Assembly: GCA_041690635.1 (NCBI GenBank)
Contig: JAWLGZ010000005.1
Location: 248,001 to 312,000, forward strand
Direction of reading: 5' to 3'
Length of the DNA: 64,000 bases
Origin: JAWLGZ01 sp041690635
GTDB taxonomy: Bacteria > Pseudomonadota > Gammaproteobacteria > Thiohalomonadales > Thiohalomonadaceae
Under the pieces are notes generated by a model. That model did no database searches. It saw only the letters and a program-made list of their open reading frames with translations, and had not been told where the DNA came from. The position numbers and the translations under genes are program-made. Positions 18,465-26,918 of this stretch are shown here, in pieces; within the stretch, counting starts at the first letter, position 1, and every line of letters starts with the position of its first letter.

Positions 18465-18923
18465 ATGAATAGGGGGCGTCCCGTTTTTCGGCCCTTCAAC
18501 AGGGACGATCTGCCCGAGCTGGAGTCGATGGTCCTGGCCCTCTACACGGAGGATACCGGGGGCGAGCCAATGTCGCCGAAGAAGGTCCGGCGCACGGTCG
18601 ACGAGTTCGATCGTCATCCGGGCAAGGGGCGCATCGTCATCTTCACCCACGACCAGACCGTGGTCGGGTATGCCATTGTCGTCTACTGCTGGAGCAATGA
18701 GCATGGCGGCGACATTGTGACTATCGATGAGATCTTCGTGAAGCCACAATGGCGCGGTCGCGGAATCGGCACCGCCTTTCTGAACTCGAGCGCCTTCGGC
18801 GGTGACGCGGTGGGACTCCGGCTCGAGGTGACCCCCACCAATCAACGGGCCCTTGGCTACTACCTGCGACAGGGATTCGCCCCGGAGGCGAACCAGCGAA
18901 TGTTTAGGTGGATTGGCCGATAG
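18465..18923 (+). CDS. GNAT-family N-acetyltransferase
   Basis: 152 residues from ATG 18465; a TTG at 18450 in frame is less likely. The GNAT fold is visible: FRPFNRDDLPELESMVLALY (motif C/D), TIDEIFVKPQWRGRGIGTAF (acetyl-CoA loop R-G-x-G-x-G/A) and LGYYLRQGFAP (motif B). The substrate (small molecule or protein amine) cannot be told. It lies 87 bases after thiC and converges on the MASE1 kinase. Confidence 0.82.
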   Translation: MNRGRPVFRPFNRDDLPELESMVLALYTEDTGGEPMSPKKVRRTVDEFDRHPGKGRIVIFTHDQTVVGYAIVVYCWSNEHGGDIVTIDEIFVKPQWRGRGIGTAFLNSSAFGGDAVGLRLEVTPTNQRALGYYLRQGFAPEANQRMFRWIGR

Positions 18924-18973
18924 GCGGTTCTCGGCACTCTATTAAACCGCTGAGGGCACCGATAGTGCCGGTC

Positions 18974-21427
18974 TCAGGCCGCGCTCGTCTCCATCGTTTC
19001 CGGTTTCTGTTTCGGCCAGGTGAAGGTGAAGATTGAGCCGCGAGGCGCCCGCGCGGAGACAGCGATACTCCCGCCGTAGTTGAGTACCAGTTTGCGGACC
19101 AGGGCCAGCCCGATGCCGGTGTATTCGGTTTGGTCACGCGGCTCCAGGGTCTGGAAGATCCGAAAGATCTGATCGTGGAACTGTTCGGGAATGCCGGGGC
19201 CGTCGTCGGCAATGGAGAAATGCCAGACCGGCCCATCCTCGTATGCATCGATCCAGACGTGCCCCTCCTGCGGGCGGTCGTGGTGCTTGGTCGCATTCTC
19301 GATGAGGTTCTGCAGGACCTGACCGAGGTGCGTGCGATGAGCTGTGACGGTCGGCAGTGAGTCGGCGGGCTCCACCGAGAAGCCGGGGGGCAGCGGGAGA
19401 TCCTCCATAATCTGTGCCACCAGTTCGGCCACCGGTACCGACTCCACCGCACCCGGTTCGTAGCCCAGGCGGGAGTAGGCCAGCAGCCCGTTGATGAGAT
19501 TGTCCATACGCATGATCCGGCGGCGCAGCAGGACCATCCGCTCGTTCGACTCGGCGTCCGTCGCTGATCCCAGGTCCTCCTGGATGCAGGAGCAGAGCTG
19601 GGAGACTGCGCGGAGCGGCGCGCGCAGGTCGTGGGCGACCACGTGGGCAAACTGTTCCAGTTCGGTGTTGATGCGCTCAAGCCGGTTGTTGCTCTCCAGC
19701 AACAGTCTTTCGAATGCCCGCCGATCGCTGATATCGACGAAGGCGCCGACCGCCCCGCACACGTTGCCCGCATCGTCCAGCAGCGGCGCGGCCTTGCCCT
19801 GCAGAACGAACCTCCGCCCGTCCACCAGCCGGATCTCCAGATTGTGATAGTCGGTCGCTCGTCCGTGTGCGGCGGCCCGTTGCAGGGGAAGCTCGCGCCC
19901 CTGCAGCCGGCGGCCCTCGAACCACGCCTCGAAATTCACCGCGGGGGCGCCGTTGGCCGGGGTCTGGGAGAGATTTCCGCCCCAGCCGAAAAGCGCGCTC
20001 GCCGCGTCGTTGCCGATGACCGCGTGACAATCCGGATCCTGGGCGATGATGACCGGTATGGGCAGTGTGGAGAGGATGGTCGCCAGCTTCACGGCCTCGT
20101 CACGCGCTTCCCGCTCATTTTCGGCCAGCGCCTGTTCGGCAAGCTTGCGGTCCGTGATGTCCCGTGAGACGGCAAGAAGCTGCTCGGGAGGGCGGATGTC
20201 GCCAATGGGGGTGATCATCACATCCCACCATTTCGGCAATCCGGTCACGGTCGGGCAGAAGCCCACGAACTTGCCGGTGCCGCCCGCCGCCGCTTGCGTT
20301 ACCGCGTTATGGGCCAGCGGACGGAACTCGGTGGGCCAGATATCGATCCAGGAGCGTTCGAGGAGCGGTGTGACATCCTCTATCTCCATCAGCGCCTGGC
20401 CGCCGTGGCTCATGTACTTCAGGCGCCCTTCCCGGTCGAGCACCTTGATGCAGTCATGGCTGCTCTCTATCAGCTCGCGGTTGAAGTGATCGCTCTCGGC
20501 AAGGGCGGCCTTGGTGCGCCGCTGCTCGGCGGCGAGCGCCGCCAGCAGCAGCCCGGTGATCGAGCCGGCGAGGCCCATCACGCTCACCGTTACCATTGCG
20601 TTGCTGCCATTGATGTCGAACGCCCCCTGGCCAGCCACCGTCCCGGCGATAGCTACCGAAAAGACGGCGAGCAGCAAGACCGTGACGTCACGCACCGGCA
20701 TGCGGACGGCGCACCAGGCGATGGGTACGATGAGGAGTGGGGTCAGGCTTGCAATCAGGTGGTGTGCGCCTCCGACCTCGAAGAAGATGAGGACCGTTCC
20801 CGCGATGGCGCCCAGGCCAATCAGGTAGTCGGTGCTCGTGGGGTTCGCCGGCTCCTGAGATTTGTTCATCCAGGCCAGCAGGGGCGGGGCAAACAGGATG
20901 ACCGCACCGGCATCGGCCACCCACCAGATCGCCCAGGACGCAAAGAACCGTTCCTGCGCCAGTTGGCCACCCAGGAACAGGGAGGTAACACCACCACTTG
21001 CGGCCAGTGCAGCGTGGAACACCGCGCCGAGCATGAAAAACAGAAACACGTCGCGCACGCGATGGAACGGCGAAAACCCGGTTGCCGAACGGGTCAGCAG
21101 TGACGCCGCCACAAGGGGGCCGACGGTGTTCATCACGCCGATACCGAGTGCCACCGGCAGTGGTGCAGAGAACGAGCAGCAGCTGGCAAGCACTGCGCCG
21201 GTATACAGTCCGGGCGCGATGCTCCAGCCGTAGCGCAGTGCCGCAGCCAGGGCGATTGCCGCCGCCGGCCAGATGGGCGAAGGCAGCATCCCGAACTGCT
21301 CGAAATAGAGCCGGGTGAGGTGGGCGACCGCCCAGTAGAGCAGGCACAGGAGCACATTCCTGAGCAGGAAGTGAGCCAGTTCGGCGCCGTCGAAATGACG
21401 GACCACCGAGGGGGGAGGTGTGGGCAT
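18974..21427 (-). CDS. Sensor histidine kinase with MASE1 and two PAS domains
   Basis: 817 residues from ATG 21427. Residues about 20-320 form a MASE1 membrane sensor (eight or so transmembrane segments, including PSPIWPAAAIALAAALRYG). Two PAS domains follow (about 340-460 and 475-580; the second includes CGAVGAFVDISDRRAF). A phytochrome-type HisKA has His599 in VVAHDLRAPLRAV, and the HATPase_c domain has NLIENATKHH and DDGPGIP. No response regulator gene is adjacent, so it is an orphan kinase. The signal is unknown; MASE1 proteins often feed c-di-GMP or stress circuits. Confidence 0.87.
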   Translation of the reverse strand: MPTPPPSVVRHFDGAELAHFLLRNVLLCLLYWAVAHLTRLYFEQFGMLPSPIWPAAAIALAAALRYGWSIAPGLYTGAVLASCCSFSAPLPVALGIGVMNTVGPLVAASLLTRSATGFSPFHRVRDVFLFFMLGAVFHAALAASGGVTSLFLGGQLAQERFFASWAIWWVADAGAVILFAPPLLAWMNKSQEPANPTSTDYLIGLGAIAGTVLIFFEVGGAHHLIASLTPLLIVPIAWCAVRMPVRDVTVLLLAVFSVAIAGTVAGQGAFDINGSNAMVTVSVMGLAGSITGLLLAALAAEQRRTKAALAESDHFNRELIESSHDCIKVLDREGRLKYMSHGGQALMEIEDVTPLLERSWIDIWPTEFRPLAHNAVTQAAAGGTGKFVGFCPTVTGLPKWWDVMITPIGDIRPPEQLLAVSRDITDRKLAEQALAENEREARDEAVKLATILSTLPIPVIIAQDPDCHAVIGNDAASALFGWGGNLSQTPANGAPAVNFEAWFEGRRLQGRELPLQRAAAHGRATDYHNLEIRLVDGRRFVLQGKAAPLLDDAGNVCGAVGAFVDISDRRAFERLLLESNNRLERINTELEQFAHVVAHDLRAPLRAVSQLCSCIQEDLGSATDAESNERMVLLRRRIMRMDNLINGLLAYSRLGYEPGAVESVPVAELVAQIMEDLPLPPGFSVEPADSLPTVTAHRTHLGQVLQNLIENATKHHDRPQEGHVWIDAYEDGPVWHFSIADDGPGIPEQFHDQIFRIFQTLEPRDQTEYTGIGLALVRKLVLNYGGSIAVSARAPRGSIFTFTWPKQKPETMETSAA

Positions 21428-21590
21428 CTGCAGGCGGCTGATTGTTGTTTTACAGCGAATCCTACCGGTGCAGGGGTAGAGTGCCAAGAAGGACGATTGT
21501 TGCCGGCGCACGTGAGTGAACCGACTCGATGACCGAGGAGTCCCGCACGGGAGCGGCTGCGGCAGGGCGGGCGCCCCGCCGCAGCGATCT

Positions 21591-22685
21591 TCAGGCTTTG
21601 CGGACGATGTAGTAGTCGTTCTGGATGTCGTCGTCGATGGTGCGGATCTCGATTGCGTTGAAGCCGGCTTCGCGCAGCAACTCCTGCGCCTTCTCCCGGC
21701 CCCACATCGTGCCCAGACCCTCGCCCCCCTGTGCCAGTGAGACGGTCATGCAGTGCATGCAGGAGACGGTGTAGAAAAGGGTGCCCAGCGGGTGGGACAG
21801 GTTGTTGTGCAGTTCGCTGGAACTCTGGATGTCCTGCATCAGGTAGACACCGTCCTGTTTGAGCGTGCGATGGATCCCCTTCAGCAGCGCCCGCGGTCGC
21901 CCCTGGTCATGCACGGCATCGAACGTGGTGACCAGATCAAACGCCTCCGGCTCCGCACTGTGGTCAAAGTCACTGAGATCCCGCACCAGGAACTCAACAT
22001 TGGTCAGTTCACCGGCTTCGGCCTCCCGGCGGGCAGTGGCGATCGCCTCTTCCGACAGGTCGTACCCGACGAAGGTGCTGTTGGGGAAGCGCGCCGCCAT
22101 GAGGTTCAGCGCCCTGCCGCTGCCGCATCCGAGATCCAGCACCCGTATGCCCGACGCCAGCCGATCGGGGAGACCGGGAACCAGGGGCAGGATGCGCTCG
22201 AACAGGGCGGCCTGAAGAACCTGGCCGCTGTCCTCCGCCATCACCGCATGAAAGCGCTGAAAGCGCTCGTAAGGGACCCCGCCGCCGTTCTGGAAGCAGG
22301 TCACAATCTCCTCCTCCACATCGCCCAGCATGGGGACGTACTGGGCATAGAGGGCGATGTTGTCGGCCCCGGCGCCGCGGGTGAGAAACGCGGCGTGCTC
22401 GGCGGGCAGCGACCAGGTCTTGCTGTCCGGGTCGTACTCCACGATCCGCCCGGTCGTCATGGCTCCCAGCCACTCACGGACGTAGCGCTCGTCGAGCCCC
22501 GACCTGTGGGCAATGTCGGCACTGCCGGCGGGGGGCATCGCCGCCAGGGTGTCGAACAGTCCGGTGCGATGGCCGATCGAGGTCATCAGACAGAGTGCGC
22601 CTTCATTCAGGGCACCGAGCATGCGCTCGGCGAAGGCGTTGGCGCGATCAGCACTGAAATCGGGTAGTTGGTGGTTTAGGCACAT
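21591..22685 (-). CDS. Class I SAM-dependent methyltransferase with N-terminal winged-helix domain
   Basis: 364 residues. The N-terminal 90 or so form a dimerisation/winged-helix domain (SADIAHRSGLDERYVREWLG) as in O-methyltransferases and related proteins. A Rossmann domain follows with the SAM-binding VLDLGCGSGRALNLMAARF and FDLVTTFDAVHDQGRPRALL. Substrate unknown; the conserved CMHCMTVSLAQGG loop near 305 is characteristic of this subgroup. It is transcribed away from a TetR gene, and its TATAAT -10 (22719 to 22714) is overlapped by a palindromic operator, so TetR control is very likely. The stop is followed by a GC-rich region without a clear terminator. Confidence 0.85.
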   Translation of the reverse strand: MCLNHQLPDFSADRANAFAERMLGALNEGALCLMTSIGHRTGLFDTLAAMPPAGSADIAHRSGLDERYVREWLGAMTTGRIVEYDPDSKTWSLPAEHAAFLTRGAGADNIALYAQYVPMLGDVEEEIVTCFQNGGGVPYERFQRFHAVMAEDSGQVLQAALFERILPLVPGLPDRLASGIRVLDLGCGSGRALNLMAARFPNSTFVGYDLSEEAIATARREAEAGELTNVEFLVRDLSDFDHSAEPEAFDLVTTFDAVHDQGRPRALLKGIHRTLKQDGVYLMQDIQSSSELHNNLSHPLGTLFYTVSCMHCMTVSLAQGGEGLGTMWGREKAQELLREAGFNAIEIRTIDDDIQNDYYIVRKA

Positions 22686-22716
22686 TGCGGCTCCTCCATT
22701 TGCGCTTGATTGAATT

Positions 22717-22734
22717 ATACCAACCGGTCGGTAT
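22717..22734. promoter_or_regulatory. TetR operator at methyltransferase promoter
   Basis: ATACCAACCGGTCGGTAT is an 18-base near-perfect palindrome (one mismatched pair). It overlaps the minus-strand TATAAT at 22719-22714 and covers the -10/-35 spacer. Its reverse complement matches the operator at 22839-22856 in 13 of 18 positions (shared core ACCGAYCRGTT). Confidence 0.65.
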
Positions 22735-22833
22735 TAGCGTAGAGGCATGTCCGCGTCGTGGCAAGGGCACTGGTTTCAGTGATATTGCTGGTTTCTGAAG
22801 GAGTCCATAGGTGTCGCTTCCGCAGGCAGCGCC

Positions 22834-22862
22834 TTGTTACAAACTGATCGGTTTGTTATCTT
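22834..22862 (+). promoter_or_regulatory. tetR-family gene promoter with embedded operator
   Basis: TTGTTA at 22834-22839 and TATCTT at 22857-22862 form a promoter with an exact 17-base spacer (4 of 6 matches at each box). The spacer is filled by ACAAACTGATCGGTTTGT (22839-22856), an 18-base near-palindrome related to the operator at 22717. Bound repressor would block RNA polymerase, so autorepression is expected. Confidence 0.6.
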
Positions 22863-22892
22863 CTCCGAAGAGCCATTCCGGACCGAATCACA

Positions 22893-23507
22893 ATGTCGAG
22901 AGACGGCAAAGCCACCCGCGAGAGGATTCTGGATGCGACCCACGAACTCGTCATGTGCAAGGGGTACGCCGCCACCTCCATTGACGACATTTTGGGCAGG
23001 ACGGGCCTGACCAAGGGGGCGTTCTTCTACCACTTCAAGTCCAAGGCGGAGTTGGCGAGGGCGTTGCTCCAGCGTTATGTGGAGACCGAGGAGCGCCTGT
23101 TGGCGGAGACCCTCGGGCGCGCGGAACGGCTGAGCCGGGATCCGCTCCAGCAGGTGGTGATCTTCATCGGCCTGTTCGAAGAGATGTTCGGGGGGGTGCC
23201 CGACACCAATCCGGGTTGCCTGCTCGCCTCCTATTGTTACCAGAACGAACTGCTCACGGACGAGATCAAGGCGATCTACGCCTCGGCCATGCAGGATTGG
23301 CGAGGCATGCTGGTGGGTAAATTTCGTGAGGCTGCCGAACAGCATCCGCCCCGGATGGAGGTGGCGCTGGATGAACTGGCCGACATGTTCGTGACGATCC
23401 TGGAGGGGGGCTTTGTGTTGGCGAGGACGCTCGGTGACCCGAGTGTGATCGCATCCCAGGTCAGGCAGTACCGAAACTACGTCGAACTCCTGTTCTCTCC
23501 TCCCTGA
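22893..23507 (+). CDS. TetR/AcrR-family transcriptional regulator
   Basis: 204 residues. The N-terminal HTH is classical: RERILDATHELVMCKGYAATSIDDILGRTGLTKGAFFYHFKSKAEL, split over residues 8-52 with the TetR Y-x-H-F recognition segment. The C-terminal ligand and dimer domain contains NPGCLLASYCYQNELL. It is divergent from the methyltransferase with two related operators between them, so it probably represses both that gene and itself until a small ligand binds. The ligand is unknown. A clear terminator follows at 23523-23546. Confidence 0.9.
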   Translation: MSRDGKATRERILDATHELVMCKGYAATSIDDILGRTGLTKGAFFYHFKSKAELARALLQRYVETEERLLAETLGRAERLSRDPLQQVVIFIGLFEEMFGGVPDTNPGCLLASYCYQNELLTDEIKAIYASAMQDWRGMLVGKFREAAEQHPPRMEVALDELADMFVTILEGGFVLARTLGDPSVIASQVRQYRNYVELLFSPP

Positions 23508-23518
23508 CCCCTCTGCAG

Positions 23519-23857
23519 CTAACCCGTGCTCCAGGCACGGGGTTTTCGCATGCCGGCGATCTTGCAGGCCTGCTTCACGTAGCCGTAGGGAAAGAGCTTG
23601 AACAGGTCGTTGCGGGCCGCGCGGCCGTGGCCCAGCTCCTCGGCAAGGAATTTGATGACGAAGCGGCTGTCGGGGATGATCTGGTGCTCGTCGTAATAGC
23701 GGCGCATGAAGCCGAAGATCTTCCAGTGCTCCTCGGTGAGCGTGATGCCCTCCTCGCGGGCGAGCTGTTCCGCCACCTTCTCATCCCACGCCTCGGGGAA
23801 GAGCAGATACCCTTCGGCATCGGTCTCGGGCATCCGTGCTTCACTATCGGAGATCAT
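23519..23857 (-). CDS. DsrC/TusE/RspA-family sulfur-relay protein lacking the penultimate cysteine
   Basis: 112 residues; ATG 23857 has a strong AGGGAGGTG ribosome site. DsrC fold: ETDAEGYLLFPEAWDEKVAE, GITLTEEHWKIFGFMRRYYDE and LFKLFPYGYVKQACKIAG. The first C-terminal-arm cysteine (C98, in ACKIAG) is kept, but the tail reads MRKPRAWSTG: the position 11 residues on, where DsrC and TusE have their essential penultimate Cys, is Trp109. It therefore cannot form the DsrC trisulfide or act as a standard TusE persulfide carrier; it fits the RspA-type homologues proposed as regulators. It is cotranscribed with the HPP permease gene, 29 bases upstream. Confidence 0.88.
   Translation of the reverse strand: MISDSEARMPETDAEGYLLFPEAWDEKVAEQLAREEGITLTEEHWKIFGFMRRYYDEHQIIPDSRFVIKFLAEELGHGRAARNDLFKLFPYGYVKQACKIAGMRKPRAWSTG
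23523..23546 (+). terminator. Rho-independent terminator of the TetR gene
   Basis: CCCGTGC (23523-23529) pairs with GCACGGG (23535-23541) and is followed by GTTTT. It lies inside the 3' end of the convergent DsrC-like gene, encoding its odd C-terminal tail. Confidence 0.7.
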
Positions 23858-23886
23858 GGTTCACCTCCCTTGCCAGTGGGTTGGGT

Positions 23887-24681
23887 TCACACCTGTGCCT
23901 CCGCCAGCCGGCGGCAGAGACAGGCTTTGCTGCCGACATCGCACTCCCTTCCACGCAGGTGGCAGGGGACGGGGTCGTGGGCATGGTGGACCGCCAGTGT
24001 GTAGATCCGAATCAGGTCCCGCTCGGTCACATCGATGAAGGAGTCGAGCTGGGAGAGCGCGTAGACCAGATCGCTGTGGGCGATCATCGCCTTCTCGCCG
24101 ACGGGGGCCTCACTCTCCCTGTTCCCGGCGAACTCCACGGGATAACGCCGCCAGTGAAACGGGAGATTCACCAGCATCGCCACCACCAGGAGAACCACCC
24201 CGTTCGCAAGCACCGGCGTAACGACGAACGCATAACCGAGTTGATGTACGGCGTCGCCGCCGACCACAGCCGCCAGCGCGGTGGCTCCCCCCGGGGGATG
24301 GAGGCAATGGAGGTAGTACATGGTCACGATGGAGAGGGCCACCGCCGCGGCGGCTGCGATGATTGGGTCGGCAACCTGCTGCGCACAGGTGACGCCGATA
24401 ACGGCGGAAAGCAGGTGACCGCCGAGCAGCGGCCAGGGTTGCGAAAGGGCTCCGTGGGGCACCGCGAACAGCAGCACGGTACTGGCGCCCATCGAAGTGA
24501 CCACCAAAGCCGCCCCCCAATGATCGAGTACACCGCTGCTGACCCATAACAGGGCGAGGATTCCGATAAACCCGCCTGCGGCCGAGAGCCATTTCTCCCC
24601 ATGACTGGCCCGATTGGGGTCGCCTGGCGCAAACTGCTGCCAGTAGCGCCGCAAACGGTGAGACTTTACCTCCGGGGTCAT
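23887..24681 (-). CDS. HPP-family integral membrane protein with Cys-rich C-terminal tail
   Basis: 264 residues. The first 165 form the HPP domain: four or five hydrophobic helices and the family motif LHPPGGATAL. Members have been linked to nitrite transport in plastids and cyanobacteria. The cytoplasmic C-terminal 100 residues end with a cluster C-x6-C-x6-C-x-C (PCHLRGREC, then DVGSKACLC) after HHAHD, a possible metal or Fe-S site not part of the HPP domain. It is first in an operon with the DsrC-like gene and divergent from a LysR gene. Confidence 0.85.
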   Translation of the reverse strand: MTPEVKSHRLRRYWQQFAPGDPNRASHGEKWLSAAGGFIGILALLWVSSGVLDHWGAALVVTSMGASTVLLFAVPHGALSQPWPLLGGHLLSAVIGVTCAQQVADPIIAAAAAVALSIVTMYYLHCLHPPGGATALAAVVGGDAVHQLGYAFVVTPVLANGVVLLVVAMLVNLPFHWRRYPVEFAGNRESEAPVGEKAMIAHSDLVYALSQLDSFIDVTERDLIRIYTLAVHHAHDPVPCHLRGRECDVGSKACLCRRLAEAQV

Positions 24682-24743
24682 GCCGTTCCTTCCTGACAGT
24701 GCGTTCGCCGTATAACCTAGATTTTCACTATATATTTAGCAAA

Positions 24744-24755
24744 CGATAATTATCG
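24744..24755. promoter_or_regulatory. Palindrome between HPP operon and LysR gene
   Basis: CGATAATTATCG is a perfect 12-base palindrome in the AT-rich 109-base gap between divergent genes. A related half ATCGAT lies at 24765-24770. LysR-type regulators usually bind such partly dyadic AT-rich sites between themselves and their target. Confidence 0.45.
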
Positions 24756-24790
24756 CTGGTTGGTATCGATAAATCCGATATGATGCCGCT

Positions 24791-25672
24791 GTGGATACCG
24801 AATTTGCACGGACCTTTTTAGCGGTGGTGGCTGCCGGAAACTTCGTCGGTGCCGCCGAGCGCCTGCACGTCACCCAATCCACCGTCAGCGCCCGGATCCA
24901 GGCGCTGGAGCGCCAACTGGGGGTTCGGCTGCTGCACCGGGGGCGTGGCGGTGCCGAACTGACCCCGGCAGGCCGGCGCTTTCTGCGTCACGCCAAGAGT
25001 CTGGTCCGCACACTGGAGCAGGCGCGTCACGACGTCGGGCTGCCCGTGGGCTACAGCGGGACGTTGACCGTTCGCGCGCGTATCGCCCTGTGGGACGGCT
25101 TTCTGCCCCGTTGGACGGCGTGGATGCGTCACCGAATGCCCGATGTCTCCCTGCGAATGGAGATCGGTTTCGAGGAGGAGACCATGCAGGGGCTGGTGCA
25201 GGGCACGACCGATATCGGGCTGATGTACACACCGGAAAATCGGCCCGGGCTCGGTATCGAGCACCTGTTCGATGAAACCCTGCTGCTGGTCACGACCGAG
25301 CCCGGCGCCACCTGGGCCGACAAGCGCTACGTTCATATCGACTGGGGCCCGGAGTTCGAGGCGCAGTTCACCACCCGCTTCCCTGAGGTGGAGCCACCCA
25401 CCCTGGTGGCCAACGTGGGGTGGCTCGGCATCCAGCAGGTCCTCCACTCCGGCGGTGCGGGCTTTTTTCCTCTGCGCCTGACCCGGGAATTGATCGAACA
25501 GGGCCGGTTGCGGCGGGTCGCGGACAGTCCCTGTTTTGCGCTGCCGGTCTACCTCGTCTACCCGCAGGACCGTACCGATGCGCCGCTGTCTACGGCGCTG
25601 GAGGGGCTGCGGATTCTTGCCGGGCGGGAGCGGGAGCTGGTGGAGTTGTCGGGACGCGGCGAGGGGGTGTGA
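24791..25672 (+). CDS. LysR-family transcriptional regulator
   Basis: 293 residues from a GTG at 24791; nearby ATGs are out of frame. The N-terminal winged HTH is FLAVVAAGNFVGAAERLHVTQSTVSARIQALE, split across residues 9-40, and the effector-binding domain follows from about 90. Divergent orientation and the palindrome between them make the HPP-DsrC-like operon the likely target. The co-inducer is unknown. It converges on the AI-2E family gene with a small hairpin between. Confidence 0.9.
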   Translation: MDTEFARTFLAVVAAGNFVGAAERLHVTQSTVSARIQALERQLGVRLLHRGRGGAELTPAGRRFLRHAKSLVRTLEQARHDVGLPVGYSGTLTVRARIALWDGFLPRWTAWMRHRMPDVSLRMEIGFEEETMQGLVQGTTDIGLMYTPENRPGLGIEHLFDETLLLVTTEPGATWADKRYVHIDWGPEFEAQFTTRFPEVEPPTLVANVGWLGIQQVLHSGGAGFFPLRLTRELIEQGRLRRVADSPCFALPVYLVYPQDRTDAPLSTALEGLRILAGRERELVELSGRGEGV

Positions 25673-25694
25673 CTCTCCGCCGGTGCAGCGCACC

Positions 25695-25711
25695 CCCTGA
25701 CGTTGTCAGGG
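25695..25711. terminator. Hairpin between convergent LysR and AI-2E family genes
   Basis: CCCTGAC and GTCAGGG form a perfect 7 bp stem with GTT loop, overlapping the stop of the minus-strand gene. There is no U tract on either side, so terminator function is only possible. Confidence 0.3.
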
Positions 25712-26848
25712 CCGCCGGTTGCGCTTCTTCTTGCTGCCGGAGCCGGGCAGCGGCGGTGTCTCCCCGGGACCGATCTCTTTCTCCGGCCGCGGGATATCCA
25801 GGTCCCCCAACATCCCCTCCACATAGAGCATCTTCACCCACACGATAGCGACCGCAATAAGCGGGGTCGCCAGCAGGACGCCCAAAATGCCGGCCATCGC
25901 GAACAGGATGATCTGCGCCAGGATGGTCAGCACCGGCGGCAGGTAGACGGTGCGGTGGTAGATCAGCGGGGAGATGACCAGGCTTTCGATCTGCTGAATG
26001 ATGACGTAGAGGAGGATCACCCAGAGCCCCTTCTCGACCCCTTCGGTGAAGGCCAGCAGCACGGCGGGAACGGCGGCCACAATCGGGCCGAAATAGGGGA
26101 CGAAATCCAGGATGCCGGCGAGGATCGCGAGGATCATCGCCAAAGGGATGTCGAGCGCCCACAAGCCGCCGAAGGTGAGCAGCCCCACCCCGAGCATCCG
26201 CGCCAGTGAACCGATCATCCACCAGCGCAGCGTGAACCCGGTCGCAGCCATCACCTGCGCGGCCCGGGCACGATACGGAACCGGCACCAGATGGAGGACA
26301 CCGTTGGTGTAGAGCCTGGGGTTTATCGAGAGATAGATGGCGACGAACAGTAGGATGAAGAGACCGAAGAACACCTGGACCGCCGTATAGGCCACGCCCG
26401 ACGCGCGCAGCAGAATACTGGTCACGTCGGTCCCGTTTTCGCCGTCCAGGGTGGGTAGCAGGTCCAGCAGCCAGCGGCCGAAGGGACGCGCCTGCATCGA
26501 CCGGTAGAGCGATTCCAGCGCTTCCGGGATGCGTTCACGCAACTGGGCGGTCTGTTCCGCCACGCCGGGCGCCGCCAGCACCCCGATCGTGATGACCAAC
26601 GCCAGTGCCCCCCCCATGACCGCCGTCAGCGCCCAACCCTCGGGCATCCCGGTGTGCTCCCGCAGCCAGTCGGCCAACGACCGCAGCACTACCGCAATCA
26701 ACAGGGCGGCGAAGGTGAGTAGCAGCGCCTGGGAGGCGTACCAGAGGGCGAGTAGAAGCAGCAGCAGTCCGATGACCACCGAACTCGCCACCAGCACCCG
26801 ATAGGTGAATGAAGGCGACGGCATCTCCGTTGACTTGTTGGCGTCCAT
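25706..26848 (-). CDS. AI-2E family transporter (PerM-like)
   Basis: 380 residues with about seven transmembrane helices in the AI-2E/PerM pattern: two N-terminal hairpins, a periplasmic stretch at about 90-160, and the conserved ILDFVPYFGPIVAAVPA and LATPLIAVAIVWVKMLY. The tail is charged and basic (GSGSKKKRNRRP). Members include quorum signal exporters and Na+(Li+)/H+ antiporters; the substrate here is not predictable. A second paralogue is at 48766. ATG 26848 is chosen; ATG 26824 is an alternative. Confidence 0.85.
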   Translation of the reverse strand: MDANKSTEMPSPSFTYRVLVASSVVIGLLLLLLALWYASQALLLTFAALLIAVVLRSLADWLREHTGMPEGWALTAVMGGALALVITIGVLAAPGVAEQTAQLRERIPEALESLYRSMQARPFGRWLLDLLPTLDGENGTDVTSILLRASGVAYTAVQVFFGLFILLFVAIYLSINPRLYTNGVLHLVPVPYRARAAQVMAATGFTLRWWMIGSLARMLGVGLLTFGGLWALDIPLAMILAILAGILDFVPYFGPIVAAVPAVLLAFTEGVEKGLWVILLYVIIQQIESLVISPLIYHRTVYLPPVLTILAQIILFAMAGILGVLLATPLIAVAIVWVKMLYVEGMLGDLDIPRPEKEIGPGETPPLPGSGSKKKRNRRP

Positions 26849-26918
26849 GCGGCCTTTTCCCGGTGGGGCGGTGTTGGAAAGAAGAGTAGCGCGCCCGGTC
26901 CTCCCTTTGGGAGATGCC

